42,750 nt of DNA. Origin: Rhizobium sp. J15 (GTDB taxonomy: Bacteria > Pseudomonadota > Alphaproteobacteria > Rhizobiales > Rhizobiaceae). The stretch spans positions 1 through 42,750 of the forward strand of contig NZ_NWSX01000053.1 of the NCBI RefSeq assembly GCF_002531825.1, given 5' to 3'. Made by a program: the position numbers and the translations under genes. This document shows, piece after piece, positions 7,727 to 15,569 of this stretch. How positions within the stretch are numbered: position 1 is the stretch's first letter; each line of letters starts with the position of its first letter. Below the pieces are notes generated by a model. The model was not told where the DNA came from and ran no database searches. It saw nothing but the letters and a program-made list of their open reading frames with translations.

Positions 7727-9565
7727 TCAGATGCTCGCCTGGACACTGTGCAAGCTGGCGTAAACGCCGCCTTGCGTCATCAGATCGTCATGCGTGCCCT
7801 GTTCGACGATGCCGTCGCCCGTCAGCACCAGGATGCGGTCGGCATGACGGACGGTCGACAGGCGATGGGCGATGACCAGGGTGGTCCGGCCGTTCGCGAG
7901 ACTGAGCAGCGCCTGCTGCACCGCCCGTTCGCTCTCATTGTCGAGCGCGCTGGTCGCCTCGTCGAAGATCAGGATCTCCGGATCCTTGAGGAAAGCGCGG
8001 GCGATGGTGACGCGCTGGCGCTGGCCGCCCGAAAGCTTGACGCCCCGCTGGCCGATATCGGTGTCATAGCCATTGGGCAAGGCCATGATGAAGTCGTGCG
8101 CATTGGCGGCGCGGGCAGCCGCTTCGAGTTCGGCATCGCCGGCGTCCGGCCTGCCGTAGCGCAGGTTTTCCGCAACCGTGCCGGCGAAGAGATAGACATC
8201 CTGCTGCACCACGCCGACATGGCGCCGGAGCGAGGCGAGCGTCACGTCTCTTACATCGGTGCCGTCGATGCTGATCGCCCCGGCCTCGACATCGTAGAAG
8301 CGCGGAATGAGGGCACAGAGCGTGCTCTTGCCGACGCCGGAGGGGCCGACCAAGGCGACGAACTCTCCAGGCGCGATTGTCAGCGACAGCCGCTCCAGCA
8401 CGCTGGGGCCATCTGCCTCATAGCCGAAGGCGACGTCGGAAAAGCTGATCTCGCCTCTCGGCGCCGGCATCGGGCGGGCGCCCGGCCGATCGGTGATATC
8501 AGGCGCGATCTCCAGGATTTCCATGGCCCTGACGAAGCCGGTATAGCCTTCCTGCCAGAGCCGCACGAAGTTGGCGAGCCGCTGCACCGGATCGACCAGC
8601 ACGGCGACGCAGAGCAGGAAGGTCAGCATGTCGGGAACGGTGAGATCCGCTGACAGGATACGCAAGCCCCCGACGATGATCACCAATATGGTAACCAGCT
8701 GGGCGAAGGTTTCGGTGCCGACCGAAAACCAGGCCTCGCTGCGGTAGCCATCGGCGCGGCTTTGCAGGAAGCGCTGGTTCTGCGCGTCGAAGCGCTGCCT
8801 CTCCAGCGCCTCGTTGGCGAAGGACTGGACGACACGGATGCCTGCCAGAGCATCCTCCACCCGCTCGTTGACGGCTGCAATCTGCTGTTTGCTGGCTTCA
8901 AGGGCGCGGTTCATGCGCCGGTTGAAATAGAGCGCATAGGCCACCGCGACCGGCGTGAGCAGCAGGATCAGGGTTGCCAAGGGCGGGTCGATGAAAAACA
9001 GCACCAGCATGGCGCCGCCATATTTCAGCACCGCGATGGAAAGATCCTCGGGACCGTGGTGGAAGAGTTCGCCGAGCCAGAGGGAGTCATTGGTGATGCG
9101 GCTCATCAGCTGCCCGGTGCGCTGGCGGTCGTAGAAGCTGAAGGAGAGTTTCTGGCAATGCTCGAAGAGCTCCTGCCGCACCGTCGCTTCAATGCGGGCG
9201 CCCATGACGTGGCCGCGATAATCGACGAAGAAGATCGCGGCGATCTGGACCGCCAGCACGGCCAGCATCACGCCGCCCATCGCCAGGATCTGGGTGAATG
9301 CCTGGGGCGCATCGGGCAGGGCCAGAAGACGGCTGGTGACGATATTGGCGCAAAGCGGCAGGGCCACCGCCGTGCCAGCGACGAGGATGGCGCAAAGCAG
9401 ATCCGCCAGCAGCAAGGGCAGATGCGGGCGGTAGTAAGAGAGGAACTTGCGCATGCGCGACCAGCGCCGCTCGCGGTCGGCGGCATTCCAATCGTCGCGG
9501 AAGAAGTTCAGGAAGAGGTTATGACGTCGCGAGCTTTTCCTCGCGCGGGAGAACGGAGTGTGCAT
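7727..9565 (-). CDS. ABC exporter, fused permease and ATPase
   Basis: This is a half-size exporter of the MsbA/MDR type. Six membrane helices lie between about residues 48 and 330, after a basic cytoplasmic N-terminus. The nucleotide-binding domain has Walker A GPSGVGKST (407-415), Q-loop in VVQQDVYLF, signature LSGGQRQR (511-518), Walker B ILIFDE (531-536) and H-loop His567. All ATPase residues are intact. It should act as a homodimer in the inner membrane. The substrate cannot be read from the sequence; lipid, glycan or drug export are all possible. The start at 9565 has AAGGA about 11 bases upstream. A 34-codon frame starting at 9623 overlaps it. Confidence 0.9.
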   Translation of the reverse strand: MHTPFSRARKSSRRHNLFLNFFRDDWNAADRERRWSRMRKFLSYYRPHLPLLLADLLCAILVAGTAVALPLCANIVTSRLLALPDAPQAFTQILAMGGVMLAVLAVQIAAIFFVDYRGHVMGARIEATVRQELFEHCQKLSFSFYDRQRTGQLMSRITNDSLWLGELFHHGPEDLSIAVLKYGGAMLVLFFIDPPLATLILLLTPVAVAYALYFNRRMNRALEASKQQIAAVNERVEDALAGIRVVQSFANEALERQRFDAQNQRFLQSRADGYRSEAWFSVGTETFAQLVTILVIIVGGLRILSADLTVPDMLTFLLCVAVLVDPVQRLANFVRLWQEGYTGFVRAMEILEIAPDITDRPGARPMPAPRGEISFSDVAFGYEADGPSVLERLSLTIAPGEFVALVGPSGVGKSTLCALIPRFYDVEAGAISIDGTDVRDVTLASLRRHVGVVQQDVYLFAGTVAENLRYGRPDAGDAELEAAARAANAHDFIMALPNGYDTDIGQRGVKLSGGQRQRVTIARAFLKDPEILIFDEATSALDNESERAVQQALLSLANGRTTLVIAHRLSTVRHADRILVLTGDGIVEQGTHDDLMTQGGVYASLHSVQASI

Positions 9566-9623
9566 GAAGCAGAATGTCCTTGTGGGCGATGTTTCCTTTC
9601 TGTTCGGACAGGGTCGCTCTCAT
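9519..9623 (-). CDS. Possible 34-aa upstream ORF overlapping the ABC exporter start
   Basis: An ATG at 9623 follows GGGAG with a six-base gap, a better ribosome site than that of the ABC gene. It opens a 34-codon frame (MRATLSEQKGNIAHKD...) that stops at 9519, 47 bases inside the exporter frame. The peptide is charged with no membrane segment. It could be a translational-coupling leader, or simply chance. Comparison with related genomes would decide. Confidence 0.3.
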   Translation of the reverse strand: MRATLSEQKGNIAHKDILLHAHSVLPREEKLATS

Positions 9624-9849
9624 GTCAGTCTCCCAAGGTTGAATGAATTGAGCCGTCAGTATCACCGAGAACCGCCATCAATTCAACGCGGGGACGGGAG
9701 GAGATCGGCGAGTGTTGTCGACGGGCAACAGCGGAAGGTTGTCCCGCGGAGTGAGCGAGCTTCAAGATTTCTGATCTTTCGTTGAACGGAATGGATTTGA
9801 CGCATGGTCCGAACGGCGGCAACCTTCTGAAAAAAATGGAGGAGTGGTC

Positions 9850-10248
9850 ATGACCGAACGCCATACAGGCGGCTGCCTTTGCGGCGCCGTGCGATATTCG
9901 ATTGCGGGCAAACCCGGCCCCGTCGTCGGCTGCCACTGCTCGCAATGCCGCCGGCAGACGGGGTTTTATTATGCCGCCGTCAACGTGCCGCGCACGGCTC
10001 TTTCGGTCGAAGGTGCGGAGGTGGTCCGCTGGTATCGGTCCAGCGGTGAGGCGCAGCGCGGCTTCTGTTCGAATTGCGGCTCGGCGCTGTTCTGGCAGGG
10101 CGACGAAGCGGTGGAGGTTTCGGTCATGGCCGGAAGCTTCGACGAACCGACCGGCCTTGCCTTCAGTCACCACATCTACTGCGCCGACAAGGGCGATTTC
10201 TACGAGATATCAGACGGGCTGCCGCAATACGACCGGTATCCCGTCTAG
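9850..10248 (+). CDS. GFA family zinc-binding protein
   Basis: The protein belongs to the family of glutathione-dependent formaldehyde-activating enzyme (Gfa/CENP-V fold). Zinc ligands are visible as GGCLCGAVRY (about residues 7-16), CHCSQCRRQTG (about 30-40) and CSNCGSALFW (about 76-85). Most family members are of unknown substrate; glutathione adduct chemistry is known only for a few. The ATG at 9850 is preceded by GGAGG at seven bases. The GTG at 9844 lies on that site and is rejected. It ends tail-to-tail with the DUF1003 gene and shares the palindromic CTAG stop. Confidence 0.88.
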   Translation: MTERHTGGCLCGAVRYSIAGKPGPVVGCHCSQCRRQTGFYYAAVNVPRTALSVEGAEVVRWYRSSGEAQRGFCSNCGSALFWQGDEAVEVSVMAGSFDEPTGLAFSHHIYCADKGDFYEISDGLPQYDRYPV

Positions 10249-10775
10249 CTCTTGGCAGAAAGCGCGGCGGTGAGGCGAGCGACATCCTCGCGCAGCGCCG
10301 TCAGTTCGGTCAGCACGCTCATATCGATCTTCTGGTGCAGGGAGAGCACTTCGAGCTCGGCCTTCAGATTGACTTCATAATCCTTTGCAGCCTCGAAGCG
10401 GTCGCGCTCGGCCTGACGGTTCTGCGACATCATGATGATCGGCGCCTGGATGGCCGCGAGCATCGACAGGATCAGATTGAGGAAGACGAAGGGGTAGGGG
10501 TCGAAGGCGCCGGTTGCCAGAACGATGGTGTTGATCACGGTCCAGACGGCGAGGAAGGCCAGGAAGGCGAGGATGAAAGACCAAGAGCCGCCGACACGGG
10601 CGATGCCGTCGGCGATGCGCTGGCCGAACGAGGCTTCGGCGGAGAAGGCGGCGTTGACGTCGGTCGAGATGATCTTGCGCTCGTGCGCTTTCGCCAGCAC
10701 ACGCTTTTCGATTGCGCCGAGTTCGTCGGCCGGCTTGTCGAAATGATGGTGCACGAAGTTCGAAAGGTTATACAT
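10245..10775 (-). CDS. DUF1003 membrane protein
   Basis: Two membrane helices are clear: WSFILAFLAFLAVWTVINTIV and FVFLNLILSMLAAIQAPIIMM, in the middle third of the protein. After the second comes the DUF1003 hallmark SQNRQAERDRFEA, then a charged, probably helical C-terminus (ALREDVARLTAAL). The N-terminal part is soluble. The function of the family is unknown. The ATG at 10775 (176 residues, MYNLSNFVHHH) is chosen because GGAAA precedes it. The frame is open to 10835 without a better start. Its stop overlaps that of the GFA gene. Confidence 0.85.
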   Translation of the reverse strand: MYNLSNFVHHHFDKPADELGAIEKRVLAKAHERKIISTDVNAAFSAEASFGQRIADGIARVGGSWSFILAFLAFLAVWTVINTIVLATGAFDPYPFVFLNLILSMLAAIQAPIIMMSQNRQAERDRFEAAKDYEVNLKAELEVLSLHQKIDMSVLTELTALREDVARLTAALSAKS

Positions 10776-10951
10776 GGCCTTGTTTCCGGTGCTGTCGCTC
10801 TCGGCGCAGTATTCCGCTCCGCCCGCAAATTGCAATGCGTATCGAGTGCCGCGGCGCTCTGGCGCAGCTTCACAAAAATTTCGTCACTGCCAGGCGCCGC
10901 TTTCGGAGCGAACAGGTTGCCGTTGCGGTAGCTGCAGGCTAAATAAATGAC

Positions 10952-12634
10952 ATGACACAGGAAAACGCTCTCTCCGATATCTTCCGCATTGCGGTCGGCC
11001 AGCTCAATCCCACGGTCGGCGATGTCGCCGGCAATCTTGCCAAAGCCCGCGAGGCGCGCGCCGATGCGGCTCGGGAGGGCGCCGATCTGCTGGTTCTGAC
11101 CGAGCTTTTCATCTCCGGCTACCCGCCGGAGGATCTGGTGCTGAAGCCGGCTTTCATCCGTGCCTGCTGGAAGGCGGTGGAAAGCCTGGCGGCGGATACC
11201 GCCGATGGTGGGCCGGGCGTTCTCATCGGCTTCCCCCGGCAGGATGAGACCGGGCGCTACAATTCCGTCGCCGTGCTCGACGGCGGCAAGGTGATCGCCG
11301 TGCGCGACAAGGTGGACCTGCCGAATTACGGCGAGTTCGATGAGAAGCGCGTCTTCATCCAGGGCGCCATGCCGGGACCGGTGAATTTCCGCGGCGTCAG
11401 GCTCGGCATCCCGATCTGCGAGGATATCTGGGGCGAACTCGGCGTCTGCGAGACGCTGGCCGAAAGCGGTGCGGAAATCCTGCTGTCGCCGAACGGCTCA
11501 CCCTATTATCGCGGCAAGGTGGATATCCGCCATCAGGTGGTGCTGAAGCAGGTGATCGAGACCGGCCTGCCGCTGGTCTATGCCGCCCAGCTCGGCGGCC
11601 AGGACGAACTGGTCTTCGACGGCGCGAGCTTCGCCTTCAACGCTGATAAGTCGCTCGCCTTCCAGATGAGCCAGTTCGAAACCGCGCTGGCGGTGACGAC
11701 TTGGAAACGGGGCGAATCCGGCTGGTATTGCGCCGAGGGGCCGATGGCGCATATTCCCGAACGCGAAGAGGCCGATTACCGCGCCTGCCTGCTCGGCTTC
11801 CGCGATTACGTCAACAAAAACGGCTTCAAGACCGTCGTGCTCGGCCTTTCCGGCGGCATCGACTCGGCGATCTGCGCGGCGATCGCCGTCGACGCGCTGG
11901 GCGAGGAGCGGGTGCGCACCGTGATGCTGCCCTACCGCTATACCTCGGAGGATTCGCTGAAGGATGCGGCCGATTGCGCCAAGGCGCTCGGCTGCCGCTA
12001 TGACATCGTGCCGATCGAGGAGCCGGTGACGGGTTTCAGCAGCGCGCTTGCCGGTCTCTTCGAGGGGACGGATAGCGGCATCACCGAAGAGAACCTGCAG
12101 AGCCGCGCGCGCGGCGTCATCCTGATGGCGATCTCCAACAAGTTCGGCGCGATGGTCGTAACGACCGGCAACAAATCGGAAATGTCGGTCGGCTACGCCA
12201 CGCTCTATGGCGACATGAATGGCGGCTTCAACCCGATCAAGGACCTCTATAAGATGCAGGTCTATGCGCTGGCCCGCTGGCGCAACGAAAACGTGCCGCC
12301 GAGCGCGCTGGGGCAGTCAGGCGAGGTGATCCCGCAGAATATCATCGACAAGGCGCCGTCCGCCGAGCTGCGTCCCGACCAGAAGGACCAGGATTCGCTG
12401 CCGCCTTACCCCGTTCTGGACGATATTCTCGAATGCCTGGTGGAGAAGGAGATGGCGGTGGAAGAGATCGTCGCGCGCGGCCATGATGTGGCGACCGTCC
12501 ATCGCGTCGAACATCTTCTCTATCTTGCCGAATACAAGCGCCGGCAGTCGGCGCCGGGCGTGAAGATCACCAAGAAGAATTTCGGGCGCGACCGGCGCTA
12601 TCCCATCACCAACCGGTTCCGGGATCGGGACTGA
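10952..12634 (+). CDS. nadE: Glutamine-dependent NAD+ synthetase
   Basis: NadE makes NAD+ from nicotinate adenine dinucleotide, ATP and glutamine, the last step of NAD synthesis. The N-terminal nitrilase-type glutaminase domain carries its triad: Glu51 (LTELFISGYPPED), Lys120 (RDKVDLPNYGEFDE) and Cys156 (PICEDIWGE). The C-terminal synthetase domain has the P-loop LGLSGGIDSA near residue 293, then TTGNKSEMSVGYATLYGD. At 560 residues it is a normal bacterial glutamine-dependent form. Three 18-bp repeats begin immediately after its stop codon. Confidence 0.96.
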   Translation: MTQENALSDIFRIAVGQLNPTVGDVAGNLAKAREARADAAREGADLLVLTELFISGYPPEDLVLKPAFIRACWKAVESLAADTADGGPGVLIGFPRQDETGRYNSVAVLDGGKVIAVRDKVDLPNYGEFDEKRVFIQGAMPGPVNFRGVRLGIPICEDIWGELGVCETLAESGAEILLSPNGSPYYRGKVDIRHQVVLKQVIETGLPLVYAAQLGGQDELVFDGASFAFNADKSLAFQMSQFETALAVTTWKRGESGWYCAEGPMAHIPEREEADYRACLLGFRDYVNKNGFKTVVLGLSGGIDSAICAAIAVDALGEERVRTVMLPYRYTSEDSLKDAADCAKALGCRYDIVPIEEPVTGFSSALAGLFEGTDSGITEENLQSRARGVILMAISNKFGAMVVTTGNKSEMSVGYATLYGDMNGGFNPIKDLYKMQVYALARWRNENVPPSALGQSGEVIPQNIIDKAPSAELRPDQKDQDSLPPYPVLDDILECLVEKEMAVEEIVARGHDVATVHRVEHLLYLAEYKRRQSAPGVKITKKNFGRDRRYPITNRFRDRD

Positions 12635-12636
12635 AA

Positions 12637-12690
12637 CGATCGGGATCGCTGACGCGATTGGGATCACCGAAGCGATCGGAATATCGGGAG
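12637..12690. repeat. Three degenerate 18-bp tandem repeats after nadE
   Basis: Units at 12637-12654, 12655-12672 and 12673-12690 all begin CGAT(C/T)GG and share further positions. They fill the gap between nadE and the propeller gene. The last unit runs directly into the ribosome site of the next gene, so repeat number would change the spacing between the two genes. Confidence 0.65.
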
Positions 12691-12695
12691 GAAAC

Positions 12696-13526
12696 ATGCG
12701 CAGCTCGGTCGAGATCTACAATGTCAGGACGGGCAGAGCCCGCGAGGTCTGGCAGACGGACATGCTCGTGGAGGCGCCGAACTTCGCGCCTGACGGTTCC
12801 TACCTGCTGCTGAACGGCGACGGGCTGCTCTACCGGCTGCCGCTCAATGGCGGCGAAGCCATCAAGGTCGATACCGGCTTTGCGGTCAACTGCAACAATG
12901 ATCACGGCATCTCGCCTGACGGCACCGAGATCGTCATCTCCGACAAGACCGAATTCGGCAAGTCGTCGATCTACATCCTGCCGAGCGAAGGCGGGACGCC
13001 GCGGCTCGTCACCGAGAACCAGCCCTCCTACTGGCATGGGTGGTCGCCGGACGGGCGCCATCTCGCCTATTGCGGCATCCGCGACGACCTTTTCGACATC
13101 TATACGATCTCCGTCGACGGCGGAGTCGAGACGCGGCTGACGCATGGCGAGGGCCGCAACGACGGGCCTGATTATTCCGCTGACGGGCAATGGATCTATT
13201 TCAATTCCAGCCGCACCGGGCTGATGCAGATCTGGCGCATCCATCCCGACGGCAGCGGGCTCGAACAGGTGACCTCGGACAATCAGGGCAACTGGTTCCC
13301 CCATCCGTCGCCCAAGAACGACAAGGTGCTGATCCTGTCCTACGATCCCAGCGTTTTCGACCACCCGCGCGATCTCGACGTGCGGCTGCGGCTGATGGAT
13401 ATGGATGGCGGCAACCTGAAGACGCTGTTCGAGCTGTTCGGCGGGCAGGGCACGATCAACGTGCCCTGCTGGTCACCGGACGGTGACGAGTTTGCTTATG
13501 TCAGGTATTTTCCGGCGAGATTTTGA
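12696..13526 (+). CDS. TolB-like beta-propeller protein
   Basis: The product has at least five WD40-like PD40 repeats, each with a motif like SPDG or SADG preceded by hydrophobic strands: APNFAPDGSYLLL, GISPDGTEIVISD, HGWSPDGRHLAY, PDYSADGQWIYFN and PCWSPDGDEFAYV. This gives a beta-propeller as in the TolB C-terminal domain. No signal peptide is seen, so it is probably cytoplasmic, unlike true TolB, and it lacks the TolB N-terminal domain. The ATG has GGGAGG upstream. It may be cotranscribed with nadE. Its ligand or partner is unknown. Confidence 0.82.
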   Translation: MRSSVEIYNVRTGRAREVWQTDMLVEAPNFAPDGSYLLLNGDGLLYRLPLNGGEAIKVDTGFAVNCNNDHGISPDGTEIVISDKTEFGKSSIYILPSEGGTPRLVTENQPSYWHGWSPDGRHLAYCGIRDDLFDIYTISVDGGVETRLTHGEGRNDGPDYSADGQWIYFNSSRTGLMQIWRIHPDGSGLEQVTSDNQGNWFPHPSPKNDKVLILSYDPSVFDHPRDLDVRLRLMDMDGGNLKTLFELFGGQGTINVPCWSPDGDEFAYVRYFPARF

Positions 13527-13619
13527 GAGCGGCGCACCGCCATTTGATGATGGGGCCGTGGGGTGACGGCTTTGCGGCTTCACTGTAGATGTTGCGCCTC
13601 GAGCAAGATCGGGAAAGCC

Positions 13620-14030
13620 ATGATCAAAACTGCAGCGAAAAATGGAATGAAAGCAATTATAGCCACACTCGTCGTTTCGTGCCCAATCGCATGGGTGAGT
13701 TCGGCCGCTGCAGAAACGGTCAAAATATTGGTCGCGGGCGGAGAGGTCGCGCCGTCCAACATGGGTGACCGAATTTGGTTAACTCTTACGCTGGCCAGCT
13801 ATAACGATTTGTCTAAATTCACGCGGCGCCAGGTCGGTAAGGACATAGATGTCCTAATCAACAAAAATGTTGTCTCATCGCCGCATATCATGGACCCGCT
13901 TCTATTTTTCGGAAAACCGCTCCAGATTCCAATACCTGCAGATGCCACACGTACTGAAAGCAAGGAAACAATCCACAAGCTAGTTTCCGGAACGTCGATC
14001 CTTGAACTCAGATCCCGTGATGGTCAATAG
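13620..14030 (+). CDS. Exported orphan SecD P1-head-like domain protein
   Basis: A signal peptide covers about the first 34 residues (MKAIIATLVVSCPIAWVSSAAA then ETV). The mature part resembles the SecD/SecDF periplasmic P1 head. It has a strand LTLTLASYNDLSKFTRRQVG, then KDIDVLINKNVVSSP and an I-x-x-P element, then a helix with IHKLVSG, matching the order in SecD where the segment reads VGK-x-(I/V)-x-(L/V)-D-(G/N)-x-VISAP. No membrane segments follow, so it is a free periplasmic domain and not a translocase. The ATG at 13620 starts the signal peptide; upstream codons to 13563 lack one. Similarity is from memory of the motif, not a search. Function unknown. Confidence 0.6.
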   Translation: MIKTAAKNGMKAIIATLVVSCPIAWVSSAAAETVKILVAGGEVAPSNMGDRIWLTLTLASYNDLSKFTRRQVGKDIDVLINKNVVSSPHIMDPLLFFGKPLQIPIPADATRTESKETIHKLVSGTSILELRSRDGQ

Positions 14031-14215
14031 GCGAAGGCGGCACCGCGGAGGCTCATTCTCTCACCCAGTTAGTCTAGCAGGCCAGACTCTCTATAGACCT
14101 GGATCAGTGGGCCGCTTTTGGGATTGCTATCTCATCGGATGACTATGGGGCGGTGGCGCTACAGATCGCTACTGGCGACTACTGATGAGAGGTGCTGGGA
14201 TGGACCCGCCTTAGT

Positions 14216-14575
14216 TTAGCGTTTCGATTGCAATCGAACGCGTTTTAGTACGGCCTCCACGCAGAGACATGTCAACGCACAGCCGTTGCAAACGGCGATC
14301 ATGATGATGAGATAAAAAAGCAACGGTTGTTCTGCGGCTTTGATGATGGAAGTCTTAGTGTGCAGTTCCCCCTCATATAGCCATAGCAGCGGGATGCTTA
14401 GCGGCACGGGACAAAACAGCAGCAATCCGGTGATCGCTAACCGGGTCCAAAGCTTTTCGATCATACCTTTGCATTTGCCCTGCAGAGCTGCTCGCCTTGA
14501 CACAAGTTTCTCCTGCCGCACGACACGGGCGCTAAACTGCTTGCCAGCCAGTATAGAGCGCACAGTTTTACACAT
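14216..14575 (-). CDS. Small two-helix membrane protein, unknown
   Basis: I recognise no family. A basic N-terminus is followed by two hydrophobic segments, about LAITGLLLFCPVPLSIPLLWL and PLLFYLIIMIAVCNGCALTCL, then a basic tail ending KRVRLQSKR, so both ends are probably cytoplasmic. The first ATG is at 14575. A later start at 14464 (MIEKLWTRL) would keep both helices, and neither has a strong ribosome site. Cys is unusually common in the second helix. It sits alone in the AT-richer patch. Confidence 0.45.
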   Translation of the reverse strand: MCKTVRSILAGKQFSARVVRQEKLVSRRAALQGKCKGMIEKLWTRLAITGLLLFCPVPLSIPLLWLYEGELHTKTSIIKAAEQPLLFYLIIMIAVCNGCALTCLCVEAVLKRVRLQSKR

Positions 14576-14805
14576 CAATTTATGATGGGGTGGTCAGGCA
14601 TCATCATAAAGCCTCACGCAACCCTTCTGAAATAGGCATTGGCCATAGGATGGGGAAATCGATGCCGAATATGCCTGCAATTTCGGCTGTCGACTTCGTA
14701 TGCAGATTGGGGCGGTGGGGACAGGTTGTTCTCTATAGGGCTTCGCCATCTGATATTGTAGTGAGCCCAGATAGGTCCCGCCAATGAGGTTAAAGGAAGT
14801 CGATC

Positions 14806-14910
14806 GTGCGCGCCGTATTGTTCGGGACATTAGCCATCATAACCTGCTGTCCTATTTTACTCTTTGCCGCGTTTCCGGTGGAGTACCTACGGTTGTTCGG
14901 AAAATACTAA
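14806..14910 (+). CDS. Possible 34-aa single-span membrane peptide
   Basis: A GTG at 14806, preceded by AAAGGAAG six bases upstream, opens a 34-codon frame ending TAA at 14908. The peptide begins with one Arg, then a long hydrophobic span (AVLFGTLAIITCCPILLFAA), then FPVEYLRLFGKY. That is a typical small membrane protein layout. A longer frame in another phase (14784-14990) overlaps it but has no such organisation. Support is only ribosome site plus hydrophobic pattern. Confidence 0.35.
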   Translation: MRAVLFGTLAIITCCPILLFAAFPVEYLRLFGKY

Positions 14911-15018
14911 GGGTCTCAAGATCTAAATCAGATGGCGGTTCCCATCGCCAAATTCTATATTCAGAACGATATGAGATATGCTTGCGGTAACGAGACGTAC
15001 TTCAGGAATTATAATGCC

Positions 15019-15207
15019 ATGAGCTTTTTCGATGACCTGCCGCTTTCGCCGGAAGAGGAGCTTATGCTCCAGTCACAGGACAAGATTGCGCTCCTGTTTT
15101 TAAGTGACGTCGTTTATGACGAGGATGAATATCTCGACTCTATCCGAACCGTGACCGCTTATAATATGGTCGTCGCCTCTAAGTGCCTGCACAGGCGCAC
15201 GTCGTGA
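15019..15207 (+). CDS. Small acidic hypothetical protein
   Basis: From the ATG at 15019 the product has 62 residues: MSFFDDLPLSPEEELMLQSQ, then a hydrophobic IALLFLSDVVYD and an acidic DEDEYLDSI. The frame is open from 14932 and could start there, but those codons look non-coding. AGGA lies 11 bases before 15019. I do not recognise a family and see no membrane segment. It may pair with the next small gene. Confidence 0.45.
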   Translation: MSFFDDLPLSPEEELMLQSQDKIALLFLSDVVYDEDEYLDSIRTVTAYNMVVASKCLHRRTS

Positions 15208-15314
15208 AAAGCCCTCACCGGCGATCGAGCCAACATTAATGACGAGGAGGTGGGTGGCGAGATTGTACTTTAACACCGTCTCCAGTTTTTACCGAGCAGG
15301 GAAGCTTAATTTCA

Positions 15315-15521
15315 ATGACACCTGAAGAAAGAGCGATCCTTAAGGCTCTGGCCTCCATGTGTGTTCAGTATATGGATGATGGTCGAAACGGGCTGGTTCA
15401 CAAGTCCATGAGTGCCGGCGAAGGCGCGGTCGAAGTGCTGGCTTCCTATAGTCTGGTCAAACCGGAACCATGGGGCGGCTTCTGGACCGATGAGGGCCTG
15501 CGTCTTTTGGACGAAGATTGA
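15315..15521 (+). CDS. Small hypothetical protein (68 aa)
   Basis: The product begins MTPEERAILKALASMCVQYM and ends in an acidic EGLRLLDED. It looks like a compact helical protein without membrane segments or signal. GCAGGGA lies upstream of the ATG, somewhat far. The GC-rich third positions are closer to the core genes than those of its left neighbours. I cannot name a family. Confidence 0.5.
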   Translation: MTPEERAILKALASMCVQYMDDGRNGLVHKSMSAGEGAVEVLASYSLVKPEPWGGFWTDEGLRLLDED

Positions 15522-15532
15522 CCTGTGAATGG

Positions 15533-15554
15533 GCGGCGGGTGTCTGCCCGCCGC
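15533..15554. terminator. Hairpin between convergent genes, no U-run
   Basis: GCGGCGGG (15533-15540) and CCCGCCGC (15547-15554) form a perfect 8-bp stem around TGTCTG, between the 68-aa gene and the 3' end of the class I DAHP synthase gene. No T-run follows on either strand, so it may act as an RNA end protector more than a terminator. Confidence 0.4.
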
Positions 15555-15569
15555 GCTTGATGCTGTCTA

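Larger units (their letters stand above)
13560..15530. other. Accessory patch of small genes with less GC-rich sequence
   Basis: Between the propeller gene and the class I DAHP synthase, the sequence is visibly richer in A and T than its surroundings, and coding is short and sparse. It holds a SecD-head-like exported protein, a two-helix membrane protein, a possible 34-residue membrane peptide and two small unknown proteins. Spaces at 14031-14215, 14579-14805 and 15208-15314 show no convincing gene, RNA or repeat. No integrase, transposase or flanking direct repeat was found. Acquisition by transfer is inferred from composition only. Confidence 0.55.

Noticed and set aside
14590..14830. Overlapping 65- and 78-codon frames on opposite strands
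   Set aside because: Neither has a ribosome site, hydrophobic pattern or motif; both look like chance frames in the AT-richer patch.
13560..15530. Prophage or integrative element remnant
   Set aside because: No integrase, structural, replication or transposase gene, no tRNA gene and no flanking repeat can be seen.
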